NCBI GenBank assembly: GCA_003152075.1
Contig: PLZG01000031.1
Span: 1 to 44,087, forward strand
Direction of reading: 5' to 3'
From: a candidate division FCPU426 bacterium
GTDB lineage: Bacteria > Oederibacteriota > Muellerivitia > Muellerivitales > Muellerivitaceae
DNA length: 44,087 nt
This document shows, one piece after another, positions 1 through 8,412 of the stretch. Made by a program: the position numbers and the translations under genes. The stretch's first letter is position 1; every line of letters begins with the position of its first letter. Below the pieces are notes generated by a model. It saw only the letters and a list, made by a program, of their open reading frames with translations. It was not told the origin of the DNA and did not search any database.

Positions 1-1
1 G

Positions 2-109
2 GATGTCACGGGAATAGCCAGCGGTCTTTACTTCGTGGTGGTGGACTTGACCACCTCCCAGGGCGGCAACGCGGGACATCAAGTCACTCAAATCGTCATA
101 CAGCACTAA
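2..109 (+). CDS. C-terminal fragment of a secreted protein with a sorting-type beta domain
   Basis: The open frame enters the window from the left and ends at the TAA at 107-109, leaving 35 residues. The segment GIASGLYFVVV and the basic, Val/Ile-rich end resemble the last strands of FlgD-Ig or type IX-like C-terminal domains, which usually read 'DGxYxxxV ... K.xVxR'. The large secreted protein at 38221-41379 ends in the same style ([10 protein letters not shown] ... LIVLR). From the resemblance I infer an exported, surface-associated protein. Its main domains lie outside the window, so no function can be given. Confidence 0.6.
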   Translation, partial: DVTGIASGLYFVVVDLTTSQGGNAGHQVTQIVIQH

Positions 110-208
110 AACCAATCCATAAATTTTTACTGATTTCTTGAAGATTTACCATTGGGGTGATGTTTGGTATTCTCCTTTGACTAAAACTTTTGGAGAAATC
201 GTTCTTTA

Positions 209-781
209 ATGAAATGTCTTCGGATTCTTTTTTTAATAATATTAATAATGAGATTAATTTCTTCACCGGCTTTTGCCCAGAATGTTTCTGGACAGACGGG
301 CATCGTCGAGCATAAGTTAAAACCCATTGAGATTTCCTATACAACTCTGACCGGGTTATTTTATTCCTTGGACCACGAAATTCTTAGGGATGATAAAGAT
401 TTTGAGAGCTTAATATTTCCATTAAATGATTATGAATCCATCCGTTTATTGAAACGGTCGGAGAACTCGGCGTCAACAGGAAAAGTATTAAGGTATATCG
501 GGCTGGCTGGACTGTTGACGGGATTAACAGGAATATTAGCGGTGCCTTCAAACCAGCAAACGCCTTTTTGGCTTACCGCTATCGGGGGAGGACTTTCCAT
601 CGACATTAGCGGGTTTTTCCAAACGGAGGCCCAAACCACTAAGTTCAACTGTGTTCAGCGCTATAACCGTTTTGCCCGGGGCGAGGAACAGGTTCTGCCG
701 AAAGCCACGGAAGACGAAAAATCGCTGCTTGATTTTGATAAAACCGGTAACTCGTCCGATAAAAAACCGGTAACTAAATAA
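209..781 (+). CDS. Secreted or membrane-anchored hypothetical protein
   Basis: A 190-residue protein I do not recognise. It starts at ATG 209 with GGAGAAA about 10 bases upstream. Residues 1-23 are a signal peptide ending in AFA before Gln24. Two hydrophobic stretches at about 96-112 and 119-137 could be a membrane hairpin. After them comes a motif around Tyr152-Asn153 (QRYNRFARGEE), a type of end often seen in small FCB-type envelope proteins of unknown role. The tail is polar and Lys/Asp-rich. A GC-rich stem-loop (782-801) follows the stop directly. It stands alone between an exported-protein tail and the b561/YceI operon. Confidence 0.7.
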   Translation: MKCLRILFLIILIMRLISSPAFAQNVSGQTGIVEHKLKPIEISYTTLTGLFYSLDHEILRDDKDFESLIFPLNDYESIRLLKRSENSASTGKVLRYIGLAGLLTGLTGILAVPSNQQTPFWLTAIGGGLSIDISGFFQTEAQTTKFNCVQRYNRFARGEEQVLPKATEDEKSLLDFDKTGNSSDKKPVTK

Positions 782-801
782 GGGGGCTTGTTCCGGCCCC
801 C
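782..801 (+). other. GC stem-loop after the stop codon
   Basis: GGGGGC (782-787) pairs perfectly with GCCCCC (796-801) across an 8-base loop, directly after the stop of the upstream gene. No T-tract follows, so it does not qualify as an intrinsic terminator. It may act as an mRNA 3' stabiliser or a weak pause. Confidence 0.35.
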
Positions 802-831
802 CTGCGGTTCGTAAAAATGAACTTTCTGGGA

Positions 832-860
832 TTGAAGTCAAAATGAAAATCGGCGATATT
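832..860 (+). promoter_or_regulatory. Candidate sigma-70 promoter for the b561/YceI/diiron operon
   Basis: TTGAAG (832-837), a 17-base spacer, then GATATT (855-860). Each hexamer matches the consensus at 4 of 6 positions. The position, about 50 bases before the first start codon, is right, but the match alone is modest. Confidence 0.35.
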
Positions 861-911
861 GCCTGATGATCTAATAAGATTTGGTGAATGCTAAACGAGG
901 TTAATTGCGAC

Positions 912-1565
912 ATGCGGCTTCATAACAGGATAATGGTTTTTCTTTTAACGCTCATTTTGATTGTGGTTGGCCCAATGGGGTCTTTCGCCGCTTCGCCCGA
1001 TAAACCCTCTGGACCGGCCAAAAAGAAAATCAAACTGGACACTGCTGTTACCGCGTCCCCTGATAAAAGGGAAGGCCTTTCCGCAGAGGATTTAGGTTTT
1101 TCCCAATCCGATATCAAAAGCGACCCCCAGTTTCAAAAAGACCTGGAAGCCCGTTCGGATATGCTTAGGATTCATCAGACCCTGGGGTTGATCACGGCTG
1201 TCCCCATGACCACGGAGTATGTCCTGGGCTTGGTCACCGCAGGTAATGTCGCCAATGGAAGTTCGGACACGAACCTACACGCGACATTGGGCATCGCCAC
1301 GACGGGGCTCTATATCACCACCGCCATGTTCGCTATCTTGGCGCCCAAGCCAAAAGGCTTAAAAGCTACGGGAGCGTCGGAGTTCCACCAAGTTTTATCC
1401 TGGATTCACATGCCCTTGATGATCTTGACGCCTCTGGTGGGTGATATGGCCAATGACCGAATCGCCAATCACCAGCCTGTGGGTGACCTGGGAACTATCC
1501 ATTTTGTCATGGCGACGACCCTCCTAGCTTCCTACCTTACTTCCATCACGGTCATGACTTTTTGA
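912..1565 (+). CDS. Four-helix membrane protein with cytochrome b561-like histidine layout
   Basis: Starting at ATG 912 gives 217 residues with an N-terminal export signal (about 1-27). An in-frame ATG at 888 would add eight polar residues before the signal and is less likely. A polar linker leads to four predicted membrane helices at about 86-108, 122-144, 157-178 and 194-214. Histidines sit in or at the ends of these helices: H88, H123, H159, H166, H187, H197. Four helices with paired histidines is the arrangement of b561-type di-heme electron carriers, so heme binding is a reasonable inference, not a proof. The gene is followed 22 bases later by a YceI-like gene, a pairing also known for b561 proteins elsewhere. 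The third gene encodes a diiron protein that would need electrons. Confidence 0.6.
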   Translation: MRLHNRIMVFLLTLILIVVGPMGSFAASPDKPSGPAKKKIKLDTAVTASPDKREGLSAEDLGFSQSDIKSDPQFQKDLEARSDMLRIHQTLGLITAVPMTTEYVLGLVTAGNVANGSSDTNLHATLGIATTGLYITTAMFAILAPKPKGLKATGASEFHQVLSWIHMPLMILTPLVGDMANDRIANHQPVGDLGTIHFVMATTLLASYLTSITVMTF

Positions 1566-1587
1566 TCTTTAAGTGAAAAGGACATCC

Positions 1588-2160
1588 ATGAAAACGACTC
1601 TTGTCTTTTTGTTTGCTTTGGCTTGCCCAGCCCTGGCATTTTCAGCCGATTTAAAGGGGCATTGGGAGCTCGAAAAGTCCGAAATTAGCTATACGGTCAC
1701 CCATCCCCTGCATGTGGTCCATGGAAAGAGTTTATCGGCAAGGGGAAAAGGTGTATGCTATAGCGGTCATTGTAAGTTTTTGGTTGCCGTGTTGGTCAAT
1801 TCCTTTGATTCCGGGGACCATAACCGGGACACCCACATGTGGGAAGTCACCCGGGCGGGCCTTTATCCCTTGATCCAGGTTTGGGTCAAAATAGGGGACA
1901 CCGGTGGGAAAACCCCTCACCAGGTCTTGGCGGACTTGGAAATTGAGTTTAACGGCCATAAGGCCAAGTATCCCAGGGTTCCCTTGGGTGTTGAATGGAA
2001 AGCGGATGAAGTCCACGTGACCGGCACGATTCCCCTGACCTTGAAGGATTTTGAGATACAACCACCCAGCCTTTTAACCATGCCTATTCGGAACGAAGTT
2101 CCGGTGAAATTGGACACGGTTTGGAAGCGCGGGGGTTCAAAAGAAACGAAGAAAAATTAG
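1588..2160 (+). CDS. YceI-like periplasmic lipocalin-fold protein
   Basis: ATG 1588 has AAGGA six bases upstream and begins a clean signal peptide (cleaved near residue 20). The GTG at 1573 would put charged residues in front of it and is rejected. The 190-residue product has YceI-family features: an early strand 'WELEKSEISYTVTHPLH' and a central 'SFDSGDHNRDTHMWE' segment matching the family's 'DSGNxxRDxHL' signature. YceI proteins are beta-barrels that bind isoprenoid-type lipids in the periplasm. C57 and C62 (CYSGHC) could form a disulfide. The gene sits between a b561-like membrane protein and a diiron protein (17-base gap to the latter), suggesting redox chemistry on a hydrophobic substrate. 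That link is inference. Confidence 0.75.
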   Translation: MKTTLVFLFALACPALAFSADLKGHWELEKSEISYTVTHPLHVVHGKSLSARGKGVCYSGHCKFLVAVLVNSFDSGDHNRDTHMWEVTRAGLYPLIQVWVKIGDTGGKTPHQVLADLEIEFNGHKAKYPRVPLGVEWKADEVHVTGTIPLTLKDFEIQPPSLLTMPIRNEVPVKLDTVWKRGGSKETKKN

Positions 2161-2177
2161 AGAGAGGTTAAGATTTT

Positions 2178-3011
2178 ATGGCACAGACGATGGAAGCGAC
2201 ACTTAAAAATGAGACGTTGAAGCACGAAATCCTTGAAAAGCCTAATGCGAAGACATGGGACGGACTTTCCCGAATGGCTTTCGCCGCCAATTGGGACCCG
2301 GAAGGGGCCATCAACTGGAACCAGCCCATTGAGTTGGGGGGTATTAAGGAAGGCTGGATCAACATCCTTCACTATTTTTATGAGGGGGAGTGGCAGGGGT
2401 TGGAAATCATCCAACGCCTCATGAACAAAGCCGCCCATATGTTCAAGATCAACGAGATGGTTACCTATTACTCCACCCAGTGTTGTGATGAAGCCAAACA
2501 CCTGTTCGTTTTCCGAAAATACCTCTACAAGCTCAATTCGCCTCCGGCTAAGCAAAAGGCCTACGATCCTCTCGTTTGGCTAGCCACCAGCGGGCCTATG
2601 CCGGTGGAACGCTGGATATTGGCGACTTACTTCACCGAAACGATGGCGGGTGCCATTTTCCAGAAGTCCCTTGAATTGGACGCGATTGACGTTCTTGGCA
2701 AGGAGATGATTCGCTTGATGTTAAAGGACGAATCCCGCCATATCGCCGGAACCAAATTAGGCGTCCAGACCTTGTTGGATCATACGGGTCCTTTCAAGAC
2801 CTGGATCCTGAAAATGTGGTGGAAACTCTTCACCCGATTGGCCGTCAAGGAAGTGCGAAGCTTGAAGCCTTACGGGGATCAAGTTGGAATCGATCCCGAA
2901 TACATCCTCCAGAAGTTTTACGCGAAGATGGCCGAGATGGAAGAGTTCTCCCAGAAGTTTTTGAGCGATGAGTTTTCAAAAAAATTTTTGAACCCGAAAG
3001 CGGCCGCGTAA
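2178..3011 (+). CDS. Ferritin-like diiron-carboxylate protein (RNR R2/R2lox/AurF-like)
   Basis: A 277-residue helical protein with a full set of candidate diiron ligands in the four-helix order: E71 (or E76), E105-x2-H108 (DEAKH), E154 (TETMAG) and E185-x2-H188 (DESRH). This is the ligand scheme of ribonucleotide reductase R2-like oxidases and related oxygenases. The N-terminal 'NWNQPIEL' also recalls the R2-type 'WxPxxIDLS' entry segment. No signal peptide is visible, so it should be cytoplasmic. It closes the operon begun at 912. The substrate is unknown; N-oxygenase, fatty-acid or lipid oxidase, and R2lox-type activities are all possible. The family level is well supported, the exact subfamily is not. 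Confidence 0.75.
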   Translation: MAQTMEATLKNETLKHEILEKPNAKTWDGLSRMAFAANWDPEGAINWNQPIELGGIKEGWINILHYFYEGEWQGLEIIQRLMNKAAHMFKINEMVTYYSTQCCDEAKHLFVFRKYLYKLNSPPAKQKAYDPLVWLATSGPMPVERWILATYFTETMAGAIFQKSLELDAIDVLGKEMIRLMLKDESRHIAGTKLGVQTLLDHTGPFKTWILKMWWKLFTRLAVKEVRSLKPYGDQVGIDPEYILQKFYAKMAEMEEFSQKFLSDEFSKKFLNPKAAA

Positions 3012-3060
3012 TCGTTTAAAACTAGGTTCGTTTTCGCAATTAGCAGTGACAAGGAGAGGT

Positions 3061-3558
3061 ATGGGTAAGCGATTATACGTCGGAAGCCTGCCGTTCGAGA
3101 CGACAGACCTGCAGTTGCAGGAGCTTTTCGCTCCCTGTGGTAAGGTCGATAGCGCGAAAGTAATCATGGACAAGATGTCCGGCCGGTCCAAGGGCTTTGG
3201 GTTCGTGGAAATGGGAACCGATGAGGAGGCCAAGGCAGCCATCCTGAAAATGAACGGGGCTACCGTTGGGTCGAGGCAAATTGTGGTTAATGAAGCCCGC
3301 CCTATGGAAGATCGTAAAGGTGGTGCAGGTGGTGGAGGATTCAATCGTGGCGGTGGTAACCGCGGTGGTGGTGGAGGTTTCGGCGGTGGCGGCGGATTCG
3401 GTGGCGGGCGCCGGGAGGGCAGTGGCGGGGGTGGTCGTGAGGGTGGCTTCGGCGGCGACGGTGGTTTTGGTGGTGGCAAAGACAGCAGGCCTCGCCGGGA
3501 TAACCGCGGAGGCGGGCGTAAGAGTTCCGATGGTGGTGGGTTTGGTAACCGCTGGTAA
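3061..3558 (+). CDS. RRM RNA-binding protein with Gly/Arg-rich tail
   Basis: ATG 3061 follows AAGGAG directly upstream, which decides it over the in-frame GTG at 3046. The 165-residue product has one RNA-recognition motif (about residues 4-81) with RNP2 LYVGSL (5-10) and RNP1 KGFGFVEM (44-51). An RGG-type tail of repeated GGG/RGG/FGG units follows from residue 87 to the end. This is the layout of cyanobacterial and other bacterial Rbp proteins, often cold-inducible and thought to bind single-stranded RNA. A strong terminator lies just downstream and RNase J follows it, so two RNA-metabolism genes are neighbours. The Gly-rich tail creates long open antisense frames that are not genes. Confidence 0.92.
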   Translation: MGKRLYVGSLPFETTDLQLQELFAPCGKVDSAKVIMDKMSGRSKGFGFVEMGTDEEAKAAILKMNGATVGSRQIVVNEARPMEDRKGGAGGGGFNRGGGNRGGGGGFGGGGGFGGGRREGSGGGGREGGFGGDGGFGGGKDSRPRRDNRGGGRKSSDGGGFGNRW

Positions 3559-3577
3559 ATGAAGCAATATCTCACTT

Positions 3578-3616
3578 AAAGCCTTCTCTGAAAAACGGGG
3601 AAGGCTTTGTTTTTTA
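3578..3616 (+). terminator. Intrinsic terminator after the RRM gene
   Basis: AAAGCCTTC (3578-3586) pairs perfectly with GAAGGCTTT (3600-3608) over a 13-base loop, followed by GTTTTTT. It separates the RNA-binding protein gene from RNase J, so the latter probably has its own promoter or relies on read-through. Confidence 0.85.
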
Positions 3617-3646
3617 CGGCAATAATTAATTAAAAGGAACCATTCT

Positions 3647-5299
3647 TTGGGACAACTTTCCTTCATTCCCTTGGGCGGCTTGGGCGAAATCGGCAAAAAC
3701 ATGGCTTTGTTGGATTATGACGGGAGCGCCGTCATGATCGACGCGGGTTTGATGTTTCCTGACGAGATGCACCCGGGCGTGGATTATATCATTCCCGATT
3801 TCAACTTCATTGCCGAGCGGCCGGGGTGGCTCAAGGCCATCCTTTTGACCCATGGCCACGAGGACCACATTGGCGCCATCCCATATATTCTTCAAAAACT
3901 CAATGTCCCCGTTTACGGCACCAAACTCACCTTAGGATTTGTGAAAGCCAAATTGGAGGAATTTAAACTTCCTGAATCACCCACCTTTATCGAAGTAGAT
4001 CCCAAGAAGACCTTCGAAGTAGGGCCCTTTCATATCGAGTTTATCCGGGTTACCCACAGTATCGTGGACGGTTGCGGGATCGCCTTAACCACTCCCGCCG
4101 GGGTGGTGATCCACACCGGGGACTTCAAAATTGACCCTACCCCCGTGGACGGGATTCCCACGGACCTGAACCGTTTCGCCGATTATGGCTCGAAGGGTGT
4201 TTTGATGCTCATGTCCGATTCCACCAACGTGGAGCGGGAAGGCTACACCCTCTCGGAAAAGGTGGTGGGCGAGGAATTTGAGCGGATATTTCCCAAGGCC
4301 AAGCGCCGCATCATCGTGGCTTGCTTTGCAAGCAACATCCACCGGGTCCAGCAGGTTATAGAAGCCGCTAAGAAAGTGGGCCGTAAGGTCTGCATTATGG
4401 GCCGAAGCATGGTAAGAAACACACAAGTCGCAAGGGACCTTGGGTTTATGCATATCCCGGCCAATCTCCTGGTTCAGCCGGATAACTTGAAGGGTATGGA
4501 CCCCAAAGAAATAGTCATCGTCACCACCGGGAGCCAAGGCGAGCCTATGAGCAGTGTTTCCCGCATGGCCATGGGTGACCACAAGCAAATATCCCTCCAA
4601 CCGGATGACATGGTGCTTTTGTCCGCCCGGACCATTCCCGGAAACGAGCGGGCCATTTCCAACATCATCAACTTACTTTATCGCAGGGGCGCGGAAGTCC
4701 TCTATGAGGCGGTTTCAGAGATACATGTCTCGGGACACGCCTGCCGGGAAGAACAGAAAATCATGATCGCTCTTACCAAACCCAAGTATTTTATCCCCGT
4801 GCACGGGGAATACCGCCATTTGGTCCTGCACGCCCGCCTGGCCGAGGAAATGGGCATATCGCCTCAGAACACCATTATCCTGGAGAATGGCGAGAAGTTT
4901 GTGATCGATGGCGAGGAAGTGCGAATCGAGAAGGAATTCTCGGGAGGCACTATCCTGGTGGATGGTAAGCATATCTCCGACGTGGGTGAAGTGGTGTTGC
5001 GGGACCGCCTGCACCTATCCCAGGACGGCGTGGTGGTGGCTTTGGTCACCGTGGACGTCGCCAAGGGCAAGATCGTCGGGGGGCCGGACCTGGTGACCCG
5101 TGGTTTTTCCGAAAGCCTGTCGGATGAGCTGATGAACGACGCCAAGGAAATGATACGGAAGACCTTGGAAGAAGAGATTCACGACAAGGTGACGGACTGG
5201 GCCACAGTGAAAGAAACCATGCGCAAGTCCCTCCAGAAGTTTTTTTCCCAGAAGTCCAACCGCCGGCCGATGGTCATGCCGGTCATTATGGAAATATAG
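3647..5299 (+). CDS. rnj: Ribonuclease J
   Basis: A 550-residue metallo-beta-lactamase/beta-CASP ribonuclease, the usual length for RNase J, which degrades and matures RNA by 5' exonuclease and endonuclease activity in the cytoplasm. The zinc motif T-H69-G-H71-E-D73-H74 and the start 'SFIPLGGLGEIGKN' are diagnostic. The downstream beta-CASP and C-terminal dimerisation regions are intact, with conserved 'SGHA' and 'PVHGEYRH' segments. The start is a TTG at 3647 with AAGGA eight bases upstream; no ATG fits the conserved N-terminus. A terminator at 3578-3616 isolates it from the RRM gene. Confidence 0.95.
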   Translation: MGQLSFIPLGGLGEIGKNMALLDYDGSAVMIDAGLMFPDEMHPGVDYIIPDFNFIAERPGWLKAILLTHGHEDHIGAIPYILQKLNVPVYGTKLTLGFVKAKLEEFKLPESPTFIEVDPKKTFEVGPFHIEFIRVTHSIVDGCGIALTTPAGVVIHTGDFKIDPTPVDGIPTDLNRFADYGSKGVLMLMSDSTNVEREGYTLSEKVVGEEFERIFPKAKRRIIVACFASNIHRVQQVIEAAKKVGRKVCIMGRSMVRNTQVARDLGFMHIPANLLVQPDNLKGMDPKEIVIVTTGSQGEPMSSVSRMAMGDHKQISLQPDDMVLLSARTIPGNERAISNIINLLYRRGAEVLYEAVSEIHVSGHACREEQKIMIALTKPKYFIPVHGEYRHLVLHARLAEEMGISPQNTIILENGEKFVIDGEEVRIEKEFSGGTILVDGKHISDVGEVVLRDRLHLSQDGVVVALVTVDVAKGKIVGGPDLVTRGFSESLSDELMNDAKEMIRKTLEEEIHDKVTDWATVKETMRKSLQKFFSQKSNRRPMVMPVIMEI

Positions 5300-5354
5300 T
5301 CGTTTATGGTCTGCCGATAAACCAACCTGGATGTGGAAAAGGAGAAGTGCTTTT

Positions 5355-7514
5355 ATGTTCAAATCACTTGCTTTCTTTGCTTTAATTCTGGGTATGTCCT
5401 CTTCTTCTCTCGCGGCTACCATCACATCCGTTACCGATAACGGGCCGGTGGGAAAATATGAAAAGTTAGAAGTCGTTTACGACCTGGGAAAAATTTACAA
5501 GAACCCCTTTGACTCCGCCCAAATTGATGTGACCGTCGAATTTAAATCTCCAACCGGGGTACTTCATTCCGTAAAGGGTTTCATTTATCAGGATTATGAG
5601 AGAACTGGCGATTTCAGCCAGCAAACCCTGACGCCCAAAGGGGGACTGGTTTGGAAAGCTAGGTTTACATCCAATGAGGAAGGGGCTTGGTCCTATGTCA
5701 TCAAGGCAAAGGATGCTTCTGGAACCTCTTCGGCCCCGACAAAATCATTTGTCGTCAACCCCTCGGCGAACAAGGGATTCGTCCGAGTTTCCACCAATGA
5801 CCCCGAATATTTTGCTTTCGACAACGGTGACGCCTATTTCCCTTTGGGTGAGAACATGGGCTGGTCCTCGGGCGGCCGGACCTTCCAATATGACAAGTGG
5901 GTAGGGACACTCTCCGAAAACGGAGGCAATTTCATCCGGGTTTGGCAGGCCGGGTGGCACACCGAATATGAATGGGCTTATTCCTATCCCGCCACAACCC
6001 TTTTGCCGGGCAATTACATGGACCGCCTCAAGGAAGCCTGGGAACTGGACTATATCCTGGACCTCTGCGCCAAGAAAAATGTCCATGTCATGCTCTGCCT
6101 CCTCAACCACGGAAAGTTCTCCAGCACCACCAACCCCAATTGGAAGGACAACCCTTACAACAAGCAAGCCAACCCCAAGGGTGGCTTCATGAACAAACCC
6201 GAGGAGTTGTGGACCAGCGAGAAGGCGAAGATGTATATCCAGCGCAACTGGCGGTACTTGGTGGCCCGTTACGCCCATAATACCTCCCTTCAATCCTGGG
6301 AGTTGTTCAATGAGATGGAATGGATCGACAATTATTCCGCCTCAGTGACCGAATCGGCCAAGTTTCACCAGGAGATGGGGGATTACCTCAAGGCCACTGA
6401 CCCCTACAAGCATTTGGTGACCACCAGCTACGCCCACGCCCTCAAGTGGCCGGCAGACGTGTGGAATTCGGGTATGCAATTCACTCAGGAACATAATTAC
6501 GGCGGCTTGGACATGGCCCAAGTAGCGGCGGGCCTGGTGGAGGGGATGCGTTCCAAATGCCCAGGCAAGCCGGCTTTCGTGGGGGAAATGGGTATCGGGG
6601 ACGGGGGCGAGAACAAACTGGACCCCACGGGAATTTTTATTCACGGGACCAACTGGGGTTCCCTAACCGCCAAGGCGGCTGGAGGAGGGTTTCCCTGGTG
6701 GTGGGATAGTTATGTGGAACCCTTAAACCTTTATTACCGGTGGAAGGGGATCGCGGCCTTCGTGGCGGGAGAGGACTTGGACCGCCGGGGCTACAAACCG
6801 GTGGCTTTTACCGTTTTCACGCCGCAAATGACAGACTTGAGTTTTTCCCCCGGCAACAGCGCCTGGGGGGTCAAAGCCGCCGAAAACCAATTCAACCTTT
6901 CTCCGGATGGTTCCATTACCCCCTCCGAATCAAACCTGACGGGTTTTGTTTATAGCAAGGCCAAGGCTGAATTCCGGAATCCGCCGACCTTCCACGTCGA
7001 AATGCCCAAGGCTGGGAAGTTCCAGGTCAAGCTCAATACGGTTTCCTCCTGGGGCACCAACAACCTGACTATCCTGGTTGACGGCAAGTTCACGGCTGTT
7101 AATAACTCGCTGGCCAAGGCCAATGGAGTTTATGTTGCGGAAGTTCCGGCGGGCCCCCATGACATTTCAGTGGATAGTACGGGTCAGGATTGGGTCCAGG
7201 TCGCGGCCTATTCCATCAGCAACTATGTTGGGGCCCTCAGTTGCGAGGTTCTGAATGGAAAAGACCGGGTCCTTGGGAGGGTGCAGTCGAGGGCTTTCAC
7301 CTATGGAAATCCAAAATTGACCCCTGTCAGCGGAGCCACCTTGAAATTGGGTGGCTTGAGTAAGAACGGTGCCTGGATGATCGAGTGGTGGGACACGGAA
7401 AAAGGTCTGAAAACTGGAATTGGAAAATTAAAGGCCAATCTAGGCGGGGCGAGCATCACCCTTCCCGCCGTTACAACGGACCTTGCTTTTAAAATATACC
7501 CCGCGGAAAACTGA
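5355..7514 (+). CDS. Secreted DUF5060/GH5-like glycoside hydrolase
   Basis: ATG 5355 has GGAG ten bases upstream and opens a signal peptide (to about residue 20); the in-frame ATG at 5331 is disfavoured. The 719-residue product has an N-terminal DUF5060-like immunoglobulin-type domain (about 22-135). A TIM-barrel cellulase-like domain (about 145-475) follows, where N319-E320 in 'WELFNEME' fits the acid/base and E411 in 'FVGEMG' fits the nucleophile of clan GH-A. The C-terminal third is beta-rich and may bind carbohydrate. Export and domain order suggest hydrolysis of an external polysaccharide; the substrate cannot be read. It lies 55 bases after RNase J, and a small zinc-ribbon gene starts three bases after its stop. 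Confidence 0.85.
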   Translation: MFKSLAFFALILGMSSSSLAATITSVTDNGPVGKYEKLEVVYDLGKIYKNPFDSAQIDVTVEFKSPTGVLHSVKGFIYQDYERTGDFSQQTLTPKGGLVWKARFTSNEEGAWSYVIKAKDASGTSSAPTKSFVVNPSANKGFVRVSTNDPEYFAFDNGDAYFPLGENMGWSSGGRTFQYDKWVGTLSENGGNFIRVWQAGWHTEYEWAYSYPATTLLPGNYMDRLKEAWELDYILDLCAKKNVHVMLCLLNHGKFSSTTNPNWKDNPYNKQANPKGGFMNKPEELWTSEKAKMYIQRNWRYLVARYAHNTSLQSWELFNEMEWIDNYSASVTESAKFHQEMGDYLKATDPYKHLVTTSYAHALKWPADVWNSGMQFTQEHNYGGLDMAQVAAGLVEGMRSKCPGKPAFVGEMGIGDGGENKLDPTGIFIHGTNWGSLTAKAAGGGFPWWWDSYVEPLNLYYRWKGIAAFVAGEDLDRRGYKPVAFTVFTPQMTDLSFSPGNSAWGVKAAENQFNLSPDGSITPSESNLTGFVYSKAKAEFRNPPTFHVEMPKAGKFQVKLNTVSSWGTNNLTILVDGKFTAVNNSLAKANGVYVAEVPAGPHDISVDSTGQDWVQVAAYSISNYVGALSCEVLNGKDRVLGRVQSRAFTYGNPKLTPVSGATLKLGGLSKNGAWMIEWWDTEKGLKTGIGKLKANLGGASITLPAVTTDLAFKIYPAEN

Positions 7515-7517
7515 GCC

Positions 7518-7805
7518 TTGAAGAAATGCCATGCCTGTCAACAACCTTGGGAGGGTTTCCCGGGCATTCAGCCTGGGCGCAACGAGACTTGTTCCCAATG
7601 CGGAGCGGACCTGCATTGCTGCCTGAATTGCCGACTTTACGATCTCTCCGCTTCCAACCAATGCCAAAGTCGCACCACCGAAAAGGTGGGAAGTAAGGAC
7701 AAACGAAATTTCTGCGATGAATTTGATTTTAGCGGAAAGGATGTCCCCGGGAAAGCTCTTGGAAGTGATATGGATAAGAAATGGAAGGATGTATTTAAGG
7801 ACTAA
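7518..7805 (+). CDS. Small Cys-rich zinc-ribbon-like protein
   Basis: A 95-residue protein whose cysteines form metal-site pairs: C4-x2-C7, C25-x2-C28, C34/C35-x2-C38, then C49 and C66. The layout 'HxC ... GR..TCxxCGxDLHxCxNC' belongs to a widespread family of unknown function in environmental bacteria. No signal peptide is seen. The only fitting start is TTG 7518, three bases after the glycosidase stop. No strong ribosome site is visible, so translation is probably coupled to the upstream gene. Function unknown; zinc binding is inferred from the cysteines. Confidence 0.7.
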   Translation: MKKCHACQQPWEGFPGIQPGRNETCSQCGADLHCCLNCRLYDLSASNQCQSRTTEKVGSKDKRNFCDEFDFSGKDVPGKALGSDMDKKWKDVFKD

Positions 7806-7812
7806 CCTCTGA

Positions 7813-8184
7813 TTACTTTTTGGGGGAAGATTCGTCCAGAAAAGCGCTAAGGGCTTCCAGATCCTCGTGCTTGATCATCATAAAGTGGAGGCCAGCCCCC
7901 GAATCCTTCGACCAAACAACTTCGCCAAAGGCGGTGAGACGCCTCTCTCTTCCGGGAAGGGTAATGTCCAGGTGCAGTATGCTCCCGATCCCCAAGGGTT
8001 GATCCGAGACGATGTACATGCCCCCGAGACTAATGTCCAAGGACTCGGTGTGTGCCTCGGTTTTTCTCATCTCGATGATCGATTGAATACCGGCCATATC
8101 CTCCACCACCCTGTATTTAACGGGGATTTTTATAGAGACCCTTGGATGGGCCCGCTTCTCGACAAATAAATTTCCTTCTAGCAT
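7813..8184 (-). CDS. PilZ-domain protein (paralogue 1)
   Basis: A 123-residue single-domain PilZ protein, a cytoplasmic cyclic-di-GMP receptor type. It has R11-x3-R15 (KRAHPR) and D50-x-S52-x-G54-G55 (LDISLGG), the two c-di-GMP binding motifs. AAGGAG lies eight bases before the start at 8184. It is the same length as, and about 53% identical to, the PilZ protein at 22708-23079, with all motifs collinear, so the two are paralogues. Here it is a single gene, convergent with the zinc-ribbon gene at 7518 (7-base gap). Its partner is unknown. Confidence 0.9.
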   Translation of the reverse strand: MLEGNLFVEKRAHPRVSIKIPVKYRVVEDMAGIQSIIEMRKTEAHTESLDISLGGMYIVSDQPLGIGSILHLDITLPGRERRLTAFGEVVWSKDSGAGLHFMMIKHEDLEALSAFLDESSPKK

Positions 8185-8412
8185 GACGACAACTCCTTGA
8201 GCCCTATATTACGAAAATTTCCAAAAAATTGTTAACTCGATAAATCATTGGCAAATTAGGGTTAAATCAGCCTCCTCCGCTTAGTCTTATCAAAGACCTT
8301 GGATTTTTAGTCTTTTAGGAGGATGATACCTATCCGGCAACTGCCGGACCATGCGTCTTTTCCTTACCCCTTTTACCAACCTCAAACGACCCAAATTTTC
8401 AGGAGCAGTGTC

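Noticed and set aside
782-801. Intrinsic terminator after the first small secreted protein
   Set aside because: The GC stem is good but no T-tract follows.
2976-3575. Pro-rich minus-strand and Val/Ala-rich plus-strand frames over the RNA-binding protein
   Set aside because: Shadows of the Gly-rich RGG tail; the RRM frame has the motifs and the ribosome site.
8323-8412. Thirty-residue N-terminal extension of the zinc-ribbon protein
   Set aside because: AGGAGG abuts that ATG with no spacing and the extension has no resemblance to the domain; ATG 8413 has a proper site.
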